From: Chitinophagaceae bacterium
GTDB lineage: Bacteria; Bacteroidota; Bacteroidia; Chitinophagales; Chitinophagaceae
Direction: 5' to 3'
Assembly (NCBI GenBank): GCA_017307735.1
Contig: JAFKGR010000007.1
Span: 291,300-355,299 of the forward strand
DNA length: 64,000 bases
Position numbers and translations under genes: made by a program. The notes under the pieces are model-generated. The model had not been told where the DNA came from. It made no database searches and was given only the letters and a program-made list of their open reading frames with translations. This document shows, in pieces, positions 44,390 to 53,712 of the stretch (within the stretch, counting starts at the first letter, position 1; the number at the start of each line of letters is the position of its first letter).

Positions 44390-45298
44390 TTAATTAGCCG
44401 GAGTTGGTTTGCCAGAAATCAAATTCCGGCTTTTTTGTGCATGATAAACACGCACCATCTGAAGGATGATGGCCAGAATAATCAAGCCAAAACCCAGATA
44501 AAATCCATATCCAAAAAATTTATTCTCTTTAAAAATAATAAAAGCAAGGATGACAGAATAAACAGGTTCCAGATTGAACGAGAGGTTGACCGTGAAAGCG
44601 GATAATTTTTGCAATGCCTGTAAACTCAGGTTAAACGCAAGTACCGTACATAAACCCGCCAGAATCAGGAGCCAGAACCCATCGGACAGCGTGGGAATAA
44701 AATAAGAAGCCGGGAAAAACCGCAGGTAAAAAGGAAGAACTACGATTAGCATCAACACCCCGCCGGTCATTTCATAAAAGTTGAGCAGGTTGGGAGGATA
44801 TTCGTCCACCATCCATTTGTTGAGAATGGGAAAAATGGATGCCAGCAAGGCGGATATCATTCCAAAGATGATACCTTTTTTGAACTCCGGATAGAAATTA
44901 AAAATCAGATAAATGCCGCAAATGACAAGCACTCCCAGGCCTACTTCCTTAAAATCAAAACGTCTGCGGCGGATAAGTGGTTCAAGAAATGAAGTGAAAA
45001 ATCCAACAGCGCTGAAACATGTAACTGCTACGGAAACATTGCTGTATTTGATACTTCCGTAAAATGTGACCCAGTGCAGGCTGATGATAGCCCCAATGCC
45101 GAACAGTTGCATCATCCCTTTTCTGGAAGGAATGAAAAAATTTTTTGTGAAAACCAAAAAAAAGAACAGAATCAGAGAGGTGAGCAACATCCGGTACCAG
45201 ACCAGCCACGCTTCATTCAATTCAATTACCCGTCCGAGAATTCCTGTAAACCCTGCCAGGATAATAGCAATGTGTAATTGAATGAAAGTCTTTTTCAT
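44390..45298 (-). CDS. EamA-family (DMT) transporter
   Basis: A 302-residue inner-membrane protein with ten hydrophobic segments in two EamA repeats (PF00892). Conserved features include the WYRMLLTSLILFFF first repeat end and FNLEPVYSVILAFIIFKENKFFG, typical of drug/metabolite exporters. The ATG at 45298 (MKKTFIQLHIA) is preferred to an in-frame codon at 45373, which would add a non-membrane extension. Convergent with the OsmC gene, 14 bp away. A TAATTTCG minus-7-like box lies at 45308-45315. Confidence 0.9.
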   Translation of the reverse strand: MKKTFIQLHIAIILAGFTGILGRVIELNEAWLVWYRMLLTSLILFFFLVFTKNFFIPSRKGMMQLFGIGAIISLHWVTFYGSIKYSNVSVAVTCFSAVGFFTSFLEPLIRRRRFDFKEVGLGVLVICGIYLIFNFYPEFKKGIIFGMISALLASIFPILNKWMVDEYPPNLLNFYEMTGGVLMLIVVLPFYLRFFPASYFIPTLSDGFWLLILAGLCTVLAFNLSLQALQKLSAFTVNLSFNLEPVYSVILAFIIFKENKFFGYGFYLGFGLIILAIILQMVRVYHAQKSRNLISGKPTPAN

Positions 45299-45315
45299 TT
45301 GGAGGCGCGAAATTA

Positions 45316-45424
45316 CAACCCTGCGGGGGATAAAAAAGAAACAAGTTTTGAGATGATAAAACTGATTCATCATTTCAGCGTGGCCGGAATTATAATTTGA
45401 TTAATTTTTTGGAAGGGCAAAAAA
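45316..45424. other. Gene-free stretch upstream of the EamA gene
   Basis: No gene or hairpin recognised; part of a 540-bp non-coding interval between the EamA gene and era that also contains the candidate small RNA. Confidence 0.4.
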
Positions 45425-45636
45425 TAACCCCGCTTTCGCGGGGCTTTGGGTTTGTGTTTTAGATTAAAAAACTTTTGTAAGCTGTGCTTTCTTTGAGGAC
45501 TTTCGGTAGAAATTGGATAAAAAAGAAGTTGAATGAAAACAGTTCTTTATTTGGGTTTGGTTTTTACTGGTTATTTGGATATGTTGCTTTTCAGCGGATT
45601 TGGATTTTTGAATGATTTGTTTATCATTCAACTTCT
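45425..45636 (-). ncRNA. Candidate small RNA (~210 nt) with own promoter and terminator
   Basis: Between a near-consensus promoter (45641-45671) and an intrinsic terminator (45428-45443) on the minus strand lies a ~210-nt segment without a convincing protein. The 5' segment GAAGTTGAATGA (45635-45624) can pair either with ATCATTCAA just downstream (loop of 6 nt) or, over 12 perfect base pairs, with TCATTCAACTTC at 45536-45525, giving two exclusive folds. The middle is A/C rich and could be a target-binding region. Family not recognised; 6S-type RNA is one idea. Confidence 0.45.
45428..45443 (-). terminator. GNRA-loop terminator, minus strand
   Basis: Stem CCCCGC / GCGGGG with loop GAAA on the minus strand, followed by TTATTTTTT. 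Stability and U tract are typical of an intrinsic terminator; the plus-strand orientation has a poorer T tract. Confidence 0.75.
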
Positions 45637-45640
45637 GAGA

Positions 45641-45671
45641 CAAAAGTAGAGTGCTACACATTGCGTAACAA
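45641..45671 (-). promoter_or_regulatory. Promoter of candidate small RNA
   Basis: Exact TACTTTTG box (45641-45648, minus strand) with a TTG at 45669-45671, 20-nt spacing, close to the Bacteroidota TTTG-N19-TAnnTTTG pattern. There is no protein gene immediately downstream. Confidence 0.6.
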
Positions 45672-45826
45672 GCGCATCTCTTCCCTTTTTTTCCTTTATG
45701 GATTTACTACGGCCATCGTATTGGTACGAACGTATAATTACGATGAAAAAAATGTATTCGGAAGGGTTTATATCCTGCTGCCATCGCCAAAACCCTGGTA
45801 CTTCTGCATTCCTCATTTCAAACCTC

Positions 45827-45834
45827 TAATTTTG
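45827..45834 (+). promoter_or_regulatory. Minus-7 box TAATTTTG, six nt before era ATG
   Basis: Exact TAnnTTTG match; TCTG at 45803-45806 may be the upstream element (20-nt spacing). The distance to the ATG implies a leaderless or near-leaderless era transcript. Confidence 0.5.
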
Positions 45835-45840
45835 TGTAAG

Positions 45841-46707
45841 ATGAAAAGTGGATTTGTCAATATTTTTGGAAAGCCGAATGCAGGGAAAAGCACGTTGCTG
45901 AATCAATTGATCGGAGAAAAACTGGCCATCGTCACTCCCAAAGTACAGACAACCCGGCATCGCATTAAAGGAATCATCACCACCAAAGATTATCAGATGA
46001 TTCTTTCTGATACACCCGGCATTATTGAACCTAAATATAAATTGCAGGAAAAAATGATGGCTGCAGTCCATTCTGCACTTGAAGATGCCGATGTGAAATT
46101 ATTGGTAGCCGATATTTCGGATGATATTTCACACGCAGAAGAAATTTTTCTTTCCTTAAAAAGCAAGGCCCCTTCCATTGTGGTTTTGAACAAAACAGAC
46201 AAGGTGGATAAAGAGAAAGTGAAGGAAAGCACCGCATTTTTTCAGAAGAAAGGGTATGAATACATCATGCCTGTGTCCTCAGCCAAAGGAGATGGCATAA
46301 CTGCTTTGCTCGATCTGATTATAAAATTACTTCCTGAAGGTGTCCCTTTTTTCGAGGAAGACAACCTTACGGATATGCCTACACGATTTTTTGTAGGAGA
46401 AATTATCCGTGAGAAAATTTATTTGTTGTTTGAACAGGAGATTCCGTATCACAGTACAGTGCTCATCCAGGAATTTTCAGAAAAAGCCACTCTCACGAAA
46501 ATCAGGGCCGAAATTATAGTGCAGAGGGAAACACAGAAAGCCATTTTGCTCGGACATCAGGGAAAAATGATTAAGGAGCTGGGAACAATTGCAAGGAAAG
46601 AAATTGAGGAATTTATCGGAAAAAAAGTTTTTCTGGAATTGTTTGTAAAAGTAAGGCCCAAATGGCGGGATACAGAACTTAACCTTCGTGAATACGGATA
46701 CAAATAA
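45841..46707 (+). CDS. era: GTPase Era
   Basis: A 288-residue GTPase needed for 30S subunit maturation. G1 is GKPNAGKST (residues 10-18), G3 SDTPGII, G4 LNKTDKVD; a C-terminal KH domain (about 220-285) contains GHQGKMIKELGTIARKEIE and ends FVKVRPKWRDTE, which binds 16S rRNA. The ATG at 45841 is chosen over an in-frame codon 60 residues upstream, since conserved sequence and the promoter agree. The methyltransferase gene follows after 11 bp. Confidence 0.96.
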   Translation: MKSGFVNIFGKPNAGKSTLLNQLIGEKLAIVTPKVQTTRHRIKGIITTKDYQMILSDTPGIIEPKYKLQEKMMAAVHSALEDADVKLLVADISDDISHAEEIFLSLKSKAPSIVVLNKTDKVDKEKVKESTAFFQKKGYEYIMPVSSAKGDGITALLDLIIKLLPEGVPFFEEDNLTDMPTRFFVGEIIREKIYLLFEQEIPYHSTVLIQEFSEKATLTKIRAEIIVQRETQKAILLGHQGKMIKELGTIARKEIEEFIGKKVFLELFVKVRPKWRDTELNLREYGYK

Positions 46708-46718
46708 ATTGAAGAGCT

Positions 46719-47309
46719 ATGATTGAAGTTGATGAAGATTTCTGGAACCAACGGTATTCTTCCGGCGAAACAGGATGGGATATGCACCAGGTATCGCCTC
46801 CTTTAAAATCATATATCGATTCTCTGAAAAAGAAAGACACCAGAATCCTTATTCCCGGCTGCGGTAATGCACATGAAGCTTATTACCTGGATCAGAAAGG
46901 ATTTACAAATGTTACACTGGTGGATATATCATCAATCCTCGTCAGTAGATTGAAGAAAGAGTTGAAAACGGAAAATATCCGGATTGTCCACAGTGATTTT
47001 TTTAATCATAAAGGAGAGTACGACCTGATACTTGAACAAACTTTTTTCTGTGCAATCCTTCCTTCCAGACGAAAAGATTATGTGCGCCATGCCCATGATC
47101 TCCTTTCAAAAAAAGGTAAAATTGCAGGAGTACTTTTTAATGAAAAGTTTGGATTTGATGATCATCCTCCATTCACCGGCACGGAAAAAGAATACCGCGA
47201 ATTATTCTCTCCTTTTTTCAATATCCTGAAGCTGGAGCCGTGCAGGAATTCTATCAAGCCCAGAATGGGAAATGAATTTTCAATAGAATTTCAGAAGAAG
47301 GATATTTAG
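46719..47309 (+). CDS. TPMT-like SAM-dependent methyltransferase
   Basis: A 196-residue class I methyltransferase of the thiopurine S-methyltransferase family. N-terminal DFWNQRYSSGETGWDM is the TPMT opening, with SAM-binding LIPGCGNAHEAYYL (G-x-G motif), VTLVDIS and the ILEQTFFCAILP substrate block. Members methylate thiols, selenium or halide compounds; substrate unknown. It follows era by 11 bp and is followed by aroC after 32 bp, so it may be in the same transcript. Confidence 0.87.
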   Translation: MIEVDEDFWNQRYSSGETGWDMHQVSPPLKSYIDSLKKKDTRILIPGCGNAHEAYYLDQKGFTNVTLVDISSILVSRLKKELKTENIRIVHSDFFNHKGEYDLILEQTFFCAILPSRRKDYVRHAHDLLSKKGKIAGVLFNEKFGFDDHPPFTGTEKEYRELFSPFFNILKLEPCRNSIKPRMGNEFSIEFQKKDI

Positions 47310-47341
47310 TTTTGCAGTTTTGTATTTTGAAAGATTAGAAG

Positions 47342-48334
47342 ATGAATTCATTCGGGAAAAATTATCGTATTCAGATATTCGGACAGTCACACAGCGAATT
47401 TGTGGGAATTACAATGGATGGTATCCCTCCGGGAATTTCAATTAAGCCGGAAGATTTTCACGTTGATCTGGAAAGGCGTAAACCCAAATCAAAAGGTTCT
47501 ACCCCAAGAAAAGAAGCAGATGAACCTCAGATTATCTGCGGTGTTTTTAATGAGAAGAGCAGCGGCGCCCCACTGACGATTTTATTTGCCAACCAAAATA
47601 CCCGGAGCATTGATTATGAAAGGCAGCACAATGTACCCAGGCCCGGGCATGCTGATTTTGTGGCTACCGAAAAGTTCAAAGGATTTGAAGATTACAGAGG
47701 TGGCGGGCATTTCAGCGGCAGACTCACGGTTTGTCTGGTAGCCGCCGGTGTAGTTGCAAAAAAGATTGCGGCATTTTTTTCGGAAAATAAAATCCGCTTT
47801 GATTCTGAAGTGCTCGAAATCGGGGGAGAGAAGGATCTGGCAAAAGGGCTTGACAAAGCATTCGAAGCGAAAGATTCAATCGGGGGAATTATTGAATGTA
47901 AAGTGGCAGGGTTACCCATCGGATTGGGAGAACCATTTTTTGATTCTGCTGAATCCCTCATCAGCCATCTTGTTTTTGCTATTCCTGCTATCAAGGGAAT
48001 TGAATTTGGGAGTGGATTTGCCGCAGCAAAAATGTTTGGGTCGGAACACAATGATGCCATTCTTGATGAAAGCGGAAAAACTGCCACCAATCATGCGGGC
48101 GGTATTACGGGCGGAATAACAAACGGAAATGATCTTGTTTTTCGCGTGGTGGTGAAACCTACATCGTCCACTCCGAAATTGCAGGAAACCTTAAACAGGG
48201 AAACCGGAAAAGTGGAGGCGTTTTCTGTAAAAGGAAGACATGATCTGTGCATTGCATTGCGTGCACCGGTTGTTGTTGAAGCTGCTGCAGCCATTGTGAT
48301 AGCTGATTTGCTGATGGAAAATAAAATGAGATAA
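47342..48334 (+). CDS. aroC: Chorismate synthase AroC
   Basis: A 330-residue enzyme converting EPSP to chorismate with reduced FMN, the last shikimate step. Conserved blocks: GQSHSEFVGITMDGIPPG (variant of GESHG), RPGHADFVA (catalytic His), GGHFSGRLT with the flavin-binding SGR, and RHDLCIALRA near the C terminus. It is shorter than the usual 350-390 residues and the first and third signatures deviate slightly (Q for E, L for P), so it is a divergent but apparently complete copy. Its stop abuts the stop of the convergent ABC gene. Confidence 0.88.
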   Translation: MNSFGKNYRIQIFGQSHSEFVGITMDGIPPGISIKPEDFHVDLERRKPKSKGSTPRKEADEPQIICGVFNEKSSGAPLTILFANQNTRSIDYERQHNVPRPGHADFVATEKFKGFEDYRGGGHFSGRLTVCLVAAGVVAKKIAAFFSENKIRFDSEVLEIGGEKDLAKGLDKAFEAKDSIGGIIECKVAGLPIGLGEPFFDSAESLISHLVFAIPAIKGIEFGSGFAAAKMFGSEHNDAILDESGKTATNHAGGITGGITNGNDLVFRVVVKPTSSTPKLQETLNRETGKVEAFSVKGRHDLCIALRAPVVVEAAAAIVIADLLMENKMR

Positions 48335-50089
48335 TCAACTTGTTCTCCTGTGTTCCATCAACAGTTGCATGGCATGTTCCATGTTACCCGCATTTTCAAT
48401 TTTATTTGCATTTACAAAGAGAATTTCATCCGCATCGGCAATGGTATTGAGACGATGGGCGATGATCACTTTGGTTGTTTCCGGGGGAAGGGTGTCAAGA
48501 ATTTCCTGCAATTGCTTTTCGGTTACAGTATCAATATTGGCTGTGGCTTCATCGAGGATTAAAAGTTTGGGTTTGCGGATTACTGCACGGATGAAAGCAA
48601 TAATTTGTTTTTCACCCAGGCTCAGCCCATCTCCATCCGGACTGATTTTCATCTGTAACCCTTTGTCAAATTTTTGAAAAAGAGTATCAAATCCGTTCTT
48701 CTTCAGTAATTCAAGAAGTTCATTGTCTGAAATCCCTTTAAATTCACTGTTTCCATAAATTATGTTATCCTTCAATGTGCCATTGAACAGAAATGGTTCC
48801 TGAAGGATGAACCCAATCTCTTTACTTAATTCTGCTGCGCTGTATTTTTTCAGTGAAATTCCATTCAGGTGAATAGAACCTTCATTGGGATCATAGAGAC
48901 GGGCAATAAGTGAGGCGGTTGTTGTTTTGCCTCCGCCGGTAGGCCCAACGAATGCGTAAGTTTTTCCTTTCTCTAATTCGATGTTTATTTTGTCCAGCAC
49001 TATTTTTCCATTCGGGTAGGAAAATGTGACGTCTTTGAATTGCAATAACGATTTGCCGTTGGGAACATTTTGTCCGTCTTTGCCGTATTCCAGGTCAGAT
49101 TCCAGATTTAAAATAATTGAAATCCTGTCCCACGCAGCCATTGTGGTTTGAAAGGATGCCCAGAGTGTTGCAATTTGACGAAGAGGCCGGTAAAAACTTT
49201 GCGCGTAAGCGATGTAGCTGATCAGTAAACCGACTGTGAAGTTCCCCTGTGTGATCAGATAAATTCCGTAGGCAAGTACAATGAGTTGGGCAATGTTGCT
49301 GAAGAAGGTGAATACCGGTGCATACAAGTTGTTGACCAGCCCGCTGATGACCGAGGTTTTGTAATTTTCTTTGTTTACTTTTTCAAACCTTGAACGCATA
49401 AAATCACGCCGTCCGAATGCGAGAATAGTTGTGAAGTTGGAAAGGCCTTCCTGTATTTCACCGCTCAGCAATCCATATTGTTTCAGGCTGATCGCATTTT
49501 TTTTTCTCACCCATGGGTTGATAATCCGTGCAAAAATCAGGATGGCTACAGCCGGCAGAAGCCCGGCCCCTCCCAGGTTTGGCTGGATGGAAAGCATGAT
49601 GCCTGCTGCAACAGCCATCATAAAAATGCTGTCCACAAATTGCATGAGATATTGCGAAAAAAACTGATTGACGGTTTGTGTGTCACTATTAACCCTTGAA
49701 ATAAGATCTCCCGCTTTGTTTTGATTGAAGAATGCAACGGGCAGGGATTGTATTTTGTTGAAGATTGCATTTCTCAGGTTGAACAACATCCTTTGGCCGA
49801 TGCTGCCCATCAGAATTGTTTGCAAATATTCAGTATAAGAAGAGGCGATATAAATAAGCAAAAGGATTACACAATATTTTAAAAGGCCGGAATAAATTTT
49901 GGTTACGATATAATGATCAATTGTGTATCCAATCAGATAAGGGATCAGAAGCGCTATGCCACTATTTAATAACATGACCACAAAGGCGATGATGAGGTTG
50001 CGTTTTTCACCTTTCATAAAAACAAGCATCTTCCGGAATGCCTCTCCCGTACTGCTTTTATGTTCTCTTATTAAATTATAGTCAGGCAT
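48335..50089 (-). CDS. ABC exporter subunit, permease-ATPase fusion (catalytic half)
   Basis: A 584-residue half-transporter: six TM helices (about 1-320), then an ATPase domain. Walker A GPTGGGKT (382-389), Walker B LLILDEATA with catalytic E514, H-loop H545. Its signature motif is LSLGEKQ (489-495), with Leu in place of the first Gly of LSGGQ. This complements the degenerate Walker B of the neighbouring subunit, so the two genes form a heterodimeric exporter with one normal and one defective ATP site. Likely exports a lipid or drug. The partner gene is 76 bp upstream on the same strand. Confidence 0.93.
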   Translation of the reverse strand: MPDYNLIREHKSSTGEAFRKMLVFMKGEKRNLIIAFVVMLLNSGIALLIPYLIGYTIDHYIVTKIYSGLLKYCVILLLIYIASSYTEYLQTILMGSIGQRMLFNLRNAIFNKIQSLPVAFFNQNKAGDLISRVNSDTQTVNQFFSQYLMQFVDSIFMMAVAAGIMLSIQPNLGGAGLLPAVAILIFARIINPWVRKKNAISLKQYGLLSGEIQEGLSNFTTILAFGRRDFMRSRFEKVNKENYKTSVISGLVNNLYAPVFTFFSNIAQLIVLAYGIYLITQGNFTVGLLISYIAYAQSFYRPLRQIATLWASFQTTMAAWDRISIILNLESDLEYGKDGQNVPNGKSLLQFKDVTFSYPNGKIVLDKINIELEKGKTYAFVGPTGGGKTTTASLIARLYDPNEGSIHLNGISLKKYSAAELSKEIGFILQEPFLFNGTLKDNIIYGNSEFKGISDNELLELLKKNGFDTLFQKFDKGLQMKISPDGDGLSLGEKQIIAFIRAVIRKPKLLILDEATANIDTVTEKQLQEILDTLPPETTKVIIAHRLNTIADADEILFVNANKIENAGNMEHAMQLLMEHRRTS

Positions 50090-50165
50090 TTTTTTTCTTA
50101 CTTAAGTTTTTTTTTCAGAACCCGGTAAACACTCACCCTTCGGAGATCTCAGGATTCGCGTTTCA

Positions 50166-51914
50166 TCAATCTTCAATCTTCTCACTTGTCACATTCATTG
50201 TACTTTTTTGCGACTGGTAAATCTGCACATATTCAGGGCACTGATCCATCAGTTCATCATGCGTGCCGGTTGCAATAATCTCTCCTTCCATCAATAAAAT
50301 AATCTGGTCATAATCTTTAATAGGATTGATTTTTTGCGTGACGGAAATAATAGTCATGCCGGGATAATTTTTCCGAAGGTTGCGATTGATTCTGCTTTCA
50401 GTTGATGCATCTACCCTGGCAGTAAAATCATCGAGCAAAAGCAGGGTAGGATTCAGCGCCAGTGCGCGTGCAAGCATGATCCGTTGTTTTTGTCCGCCCG
50501 ATAAACTCGTTCCTCTTTCACTGACAATGGTATTTAATTTTTCAGGAAGTGATTCAATAAATTCTTTCAGCTCTGCCGTTTCAATCGCTTTCTCCAACTG
50601 ATCATCGCTTACACTTTTATTAAAAGCAATATTCTCTTTCAGATCGGTATTAAAAATGATACTATTTTGAAACACGATGGCAATTTGTTTAAGCAGGCTG
50701 TCTCTCTTCAGATCTTTCATGGGAATATTATCAAACAACACCTGACCATCGGTGGGTGGCAATAATCCAATGATGACATTAAATAATTGCGTCTTTCCTG
50801 CAGCAGTCGGTCCCAGAATGGCTGTGCGGCTTCCGGCCTCTGTTTTGAAAGAAATATTTTTCAATATAAAATCATTGCCCGATTTTAAAGTAACATTTCT
50901 CACTTCCATTGCACCCGAAATGGATTTTACAATATTGCCCTGTTCCGGTTCGTCCGGTTCGTCAAGAATATGGCGGATCCTGTTATAAGATGCAACTGCC
51001 CTTGCAATGACATTGCTCGTAAATCCGATTACCAGAATCGGAAAGATTAAAATAGCAATGTAACTATTGAATGCTGCAAATTCACCAAGAGTCATCTGCC
51101 CGAGGATGATGTAATGCCCGCCCACACCTAACACAGCCAACTGCGCCATACTTGCCGTAAATACTATGATCGGGATCAGGGTTGAGAAAAGCCTGACAAT
51201 GCTCAATCCCAGGTTGCGGGCTTCCCCACTCGCTTCAATAAATTTATTGTACTCGGTGTATTGTGCATTCAATACTCTCACCAGGGCTGCACCCAGAATG
51301 TTTTCAGTAATTACTTTGTTCAGCCAGTCAATTGCTTCCTGAGATTTTCTGAACAATATTTTTACTTTTTTAAATATCACCATAAATGCGGTGATAATAA
51401 TGGGAACCATGATTAATACAATCAATCCCAGTTTCAGATTGATGTTGAGCAGGAGAATGGCAGTGCCGAAAATGAGAACTGCCGATGAAATAATGGAGAC
51501 CACCGCCTGGCTGATAAACATTTTTACAGAGTCGGTATCCGAGGTAATGTTGGTGAGTAAAACAGACGTTGTATTCTTCCTTACGTAGGTGTAGTCTTTG
51601 TTTGAAATTTTATTGACCAGTTTGCTCCTCAGGTCACGGGCGACCTTTTCAGAAATGAATGTTTGAAAAATAGATTCCAGATAGGATAAGATAAAAATAC
51701 CTGCTGTTGCCAGCGAAAACCAATAAATAATTTGTTTGCTATCAAATTTTCCGGCGCTGTAATCATCTATTCCTTTTTGAATAATTTTTGGAATAACGAG
51801 GCTCAGCGCATTACTGACCAGTGCAAGCAAAAGCAGTACACTCACCATTCCGGCATAAGGTTTCAATACCGAAAACAAACTGCTTTTTTTTTCTGTGCTT
51901 TTGTTACTTTTCAT
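50166..51914 (-). CDS. ABC exporter subunit, permease-ATPase fusion (degenerate half)
   Basis: A 582-residue half-transporter with six TM helices (about 20-300) and an ATPase domain. Walker A GPTAAGKT (368-375), canonical signature LSGGQKQ (471-477), but Walker B ends LLLLDDFTA with D496 instead of the catalytic Glu and the H-loop His is Q527 (SVTQKIN). This is the pattern of the degenerate site in TM287/288- and LmrCD-type heterodimers. It is transcribed upstream of its partner. Confidence 0.93.
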   Translation of the reverse strand: MKSNKSTEKKSSLFSVLKPYAGMVSVLLLLALVSNALSLVIPKIIQKGIDDYSAGKFDSKQIIYWFSLATAGIFILSYLESIFQTFISEKVARDLRSKLVNKISNKDYTYVRKNTTSVLLTNITSDTDSVKMFISQAVVSIISSAVLIFGTAILLLNINLKLGLIVLIMVPIIITAFMVIFKKVKILFRKSQEAIDWLNKVITENILGAALVRVLNAQYTEYNKFIEASGEARNLGLSIVRLFSTLIPIIVFTASMAQLAVLGVGGHYIILGQMTLGEFAAFNSYIAILIFPILVIGFTSNVIARAVASYNRIRHILDEPDEPEQGNIVKSISGAMEVRNVTLKSGNDFILKNISFKTEAGSRTAILGPTAAGKTQLFNVIIGLLPPTDGQVLFDNIPMKDLKRDSLLKQIAIVFQNSIIFNTDLKENIAFNKSVSDDQLEKAIETAELKEFIESLPEKLNTIVSERGTSLSGGQKQRIMLARALALNPTLLLLDDFTARVDASTESRINRNLRKNYPGMTIISVTQKINPIKDYDQIILLMEGEIIATGTHDELMDQCPEYVQIYQSQKSTMNVTSEKIED

Positions 51915-52029
51915 TTAGTAGTGAAGTGCCTTTGATAAAACAGGCAAAAATAACCATGTAAATCAATTTTAAATTGTAAAACGGTTGACCGGTGAAAACC
52001 ACGTAAAGAATTGCGATTTGAAGTAAACA

Positions 52030-53430
52030 CTATAGCATCGTTCCGTGAAGTACAAGAAGGGAAACATTGAAAAAGATGATCAACCCTGTTACATCCACAA
52101 GCGTTGCCACAAAGGGGGCGCTGGATGATGCAGGGTCGGCTCCCAGTTTTTTTAATAAGATAGGGAGCATGCTTCCCATCAATGAACCCCACAAAACAAC
52201 CCCGATAAGAGATACGCCAACGGTTATTCCCAGCAATACCCAGTGCATTCCGTAAATATCTTCGATGATTCCATGATGCATCAGAAAGCCCCAGATGCAA
52301 ACACGCACCAAACCGATGCAACCGAGAATAATTCCCAGCATCAGCCCTGAAAGCAATTCCCTTTTCATGACACGCCACCATTCCGAAATGGTTACATCAC
52401 CCAATGCCATTGCCTGAATAATCAAAGTGGATGCCTGGGTACCACTGTTACCTCCGGTACTGATGATTAATGGAATAAAATTGGTCAGTACAATTACCTT
52501 GGCAAGCTCATCATTGTAAAAAGCCATGGCAGTGGCTGTCAGCATTTCTCCAAAAAACAAAAAGACCAGCCATCCGATACGTTTTTTGACAAGGGTAAAA
52601 AGCGGAGTTTCCAGATAGGGGGTTTCCAATGCTTCAGCTCCACCTATTTTCTGAACATCCTCGCTGAACTCTTCACCCGCAACCCACAAAACATCATCAA
52701 TGGTTACTATTCCCAGCAAAACATTGTAATCATCCACGACAGGAAGGGCTACCCGGTTATTCATCTTGAAAATTTCGTATGCACTTTCCTGGTCATCATT
52801 TGCATTCAACTCAATAAAACGGCCATCCATCATTTCGCTGACTTCGGTGGATGCCGGAGCCAGAATAAATTCTCTGATACGAAGGTCATCCAGCAATTCA
52901 CCGTGTTTGTTGATTACATAAATAACATCAATGGTTTCAGTATTCTTTCCCACACTTCTGATAATGTCCAATACTTCACCGACGGTATTGTATTCATACA
53001 CGTAAACGTAATCGGGATTCATCAACCGGCCTACACTGTTTTCGGGATATCCCAACAACTCCAGTGTTACTTTTCTTTCTTCCGGAGATAATGTTTTGAT
53101 CAGTTCCCTTAAAACTTCATTGGGCAAATCTTCAAAAAAAGAGGTCCGGTCATCCGGTTGCATTTCATTGAGGAGTTCCGCGCTTTTGGTGGGAGGGAGG
53201 TTTTTGATAATCCTTTTTTGTGTAGGATGTTCAAGAATTTTAAACACGCTTGTTGCGCGATGAATGCTCATGTGTGTAAAAATCGCCACCATGTCATCCT
53301 CATTTTCATAGATCAGGTCAGCTACATCACTGATGTTTTGTTCGTCGAGAAATTCTGTCAAAGCGGCGTTATCTCCCTTTTCAATGATTTCTCTGTATTT
53401 GTCCTGAATGCCTGTTACTTCTTCCTCCAT
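52030..53430 (-). CDS. mgtE: MgtE-type magnesium transporter
   Basis: A 466-residue Mg2+ channel. Order: N-terminal alpha-helical sensor domain (1-130, with the TEFLDEQNISDVADLIYENE stretch), tandem CBS domains (130-260, YVINKHGELL and VVDDYNVLLGIVTIDD), a connecting helix and five TM helices carrying the conserved GGNSGTQAST block. The start is taken at 53430 because the domain begins there; a 70-residue upstream extension from 53643 is unlike the family, and a CAAATTA minus-7-like box (53459-53465) lies just before. No M-box riboswitch was recognised. Confidence 0.93.
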   Translation of the reverse strand: MEEEVTGIQDKYREIIEKGDNAALTEFLDEQNISDVADLIYENEDDMVAIFTHMSIHRATSVFKILEHPTQKRIIKNLPPTKSAELLNEMQPDDRTSFFEDLPNEVLRELIKTLSPEERKVTLELLGYPENSVGRLMNPDYVYVYEYNTVGEVLDIIRSVGKNTETIDVIYVINKHGELLDDLRIREFILAPASTEVSEMMDGRFIELNANDDQESAYEIFKMNNRVALPVVDDYNVLLGIVTIDDVLWVAGEEFSEDVQKIGGAEALETPYLETPLFTLVKKRIGWLVFLFFGEMLTATAMAFYNDELAKVIVLTNFIPLIISTGGNSGTQASTLIIQAMALGDVTISEWWRVMKRELLSGLMLGIILGCIGLVRVCIWGFLMHHGIIEDIYGMHWVLLGITVGVSLIGVVLWGSLMGSMLPILLKKLGADPASSSAPFVATLVDVTGLIIFFNVSLLVLHGTML

Positions 53431-53458
53431 CAGTTCAGGGTTTTGAAAATGACGGGCG

Positions 53459-53465
53459 CAAATTA
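53459..53465 (-). promoter_or_regulatory. Minus-7-like TAATTTG box upstream of mgtE
   Basis: TAATTTG on the minus strand (one base short of the 8-mer consensus), 28 nt before the ATG at 53430; supports the shorter start. Confidence 0.4.
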
Positions 53466-53712
53466 GTTTTTTATATTTAAGTAGGAATGAAAAATATTCG
53501 TGAAGATGTTTGACAAATAGCCTTTTTTTATGGAAAGTTTCTTGAAATGAATCTTCTGTCACGGAAATTCCGGTATTAAAATGGTGATTGGAAAAAGAGA
53601 AGGGAGATAGAATGGGCAAGGACAGTTTATGACAAAAAAACATATTTCTTTTTCACTTTTTTTATACTATTATTGCTGCGTTTAGAAGTACTTTTATTAA
53701 AATTATTTAAAA

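Noticed and set aside
45464..45661. 65-codon minus-strand open frame in the candidate small RNA region
   Set aside because: The frame starts upstream of the promoter box it contains, has low-complexity composition and no recognisable domain; the small RNA reading fits the promoter and terminator better.
52000..53500. M-box magnesium riboswitch upstream of mgtE
   Set aside because: No conserved structure or long leader was recognised; the distance from the promoter-like box to the ATG is under 40 nt.
53466..53643. 70-residue N-terminal extension of MgtE
   Set aside because: Composition unlike the family, contains basic/aromatic stretches, and a minus-7-like box at 53459-53465 favours the start at 53430.
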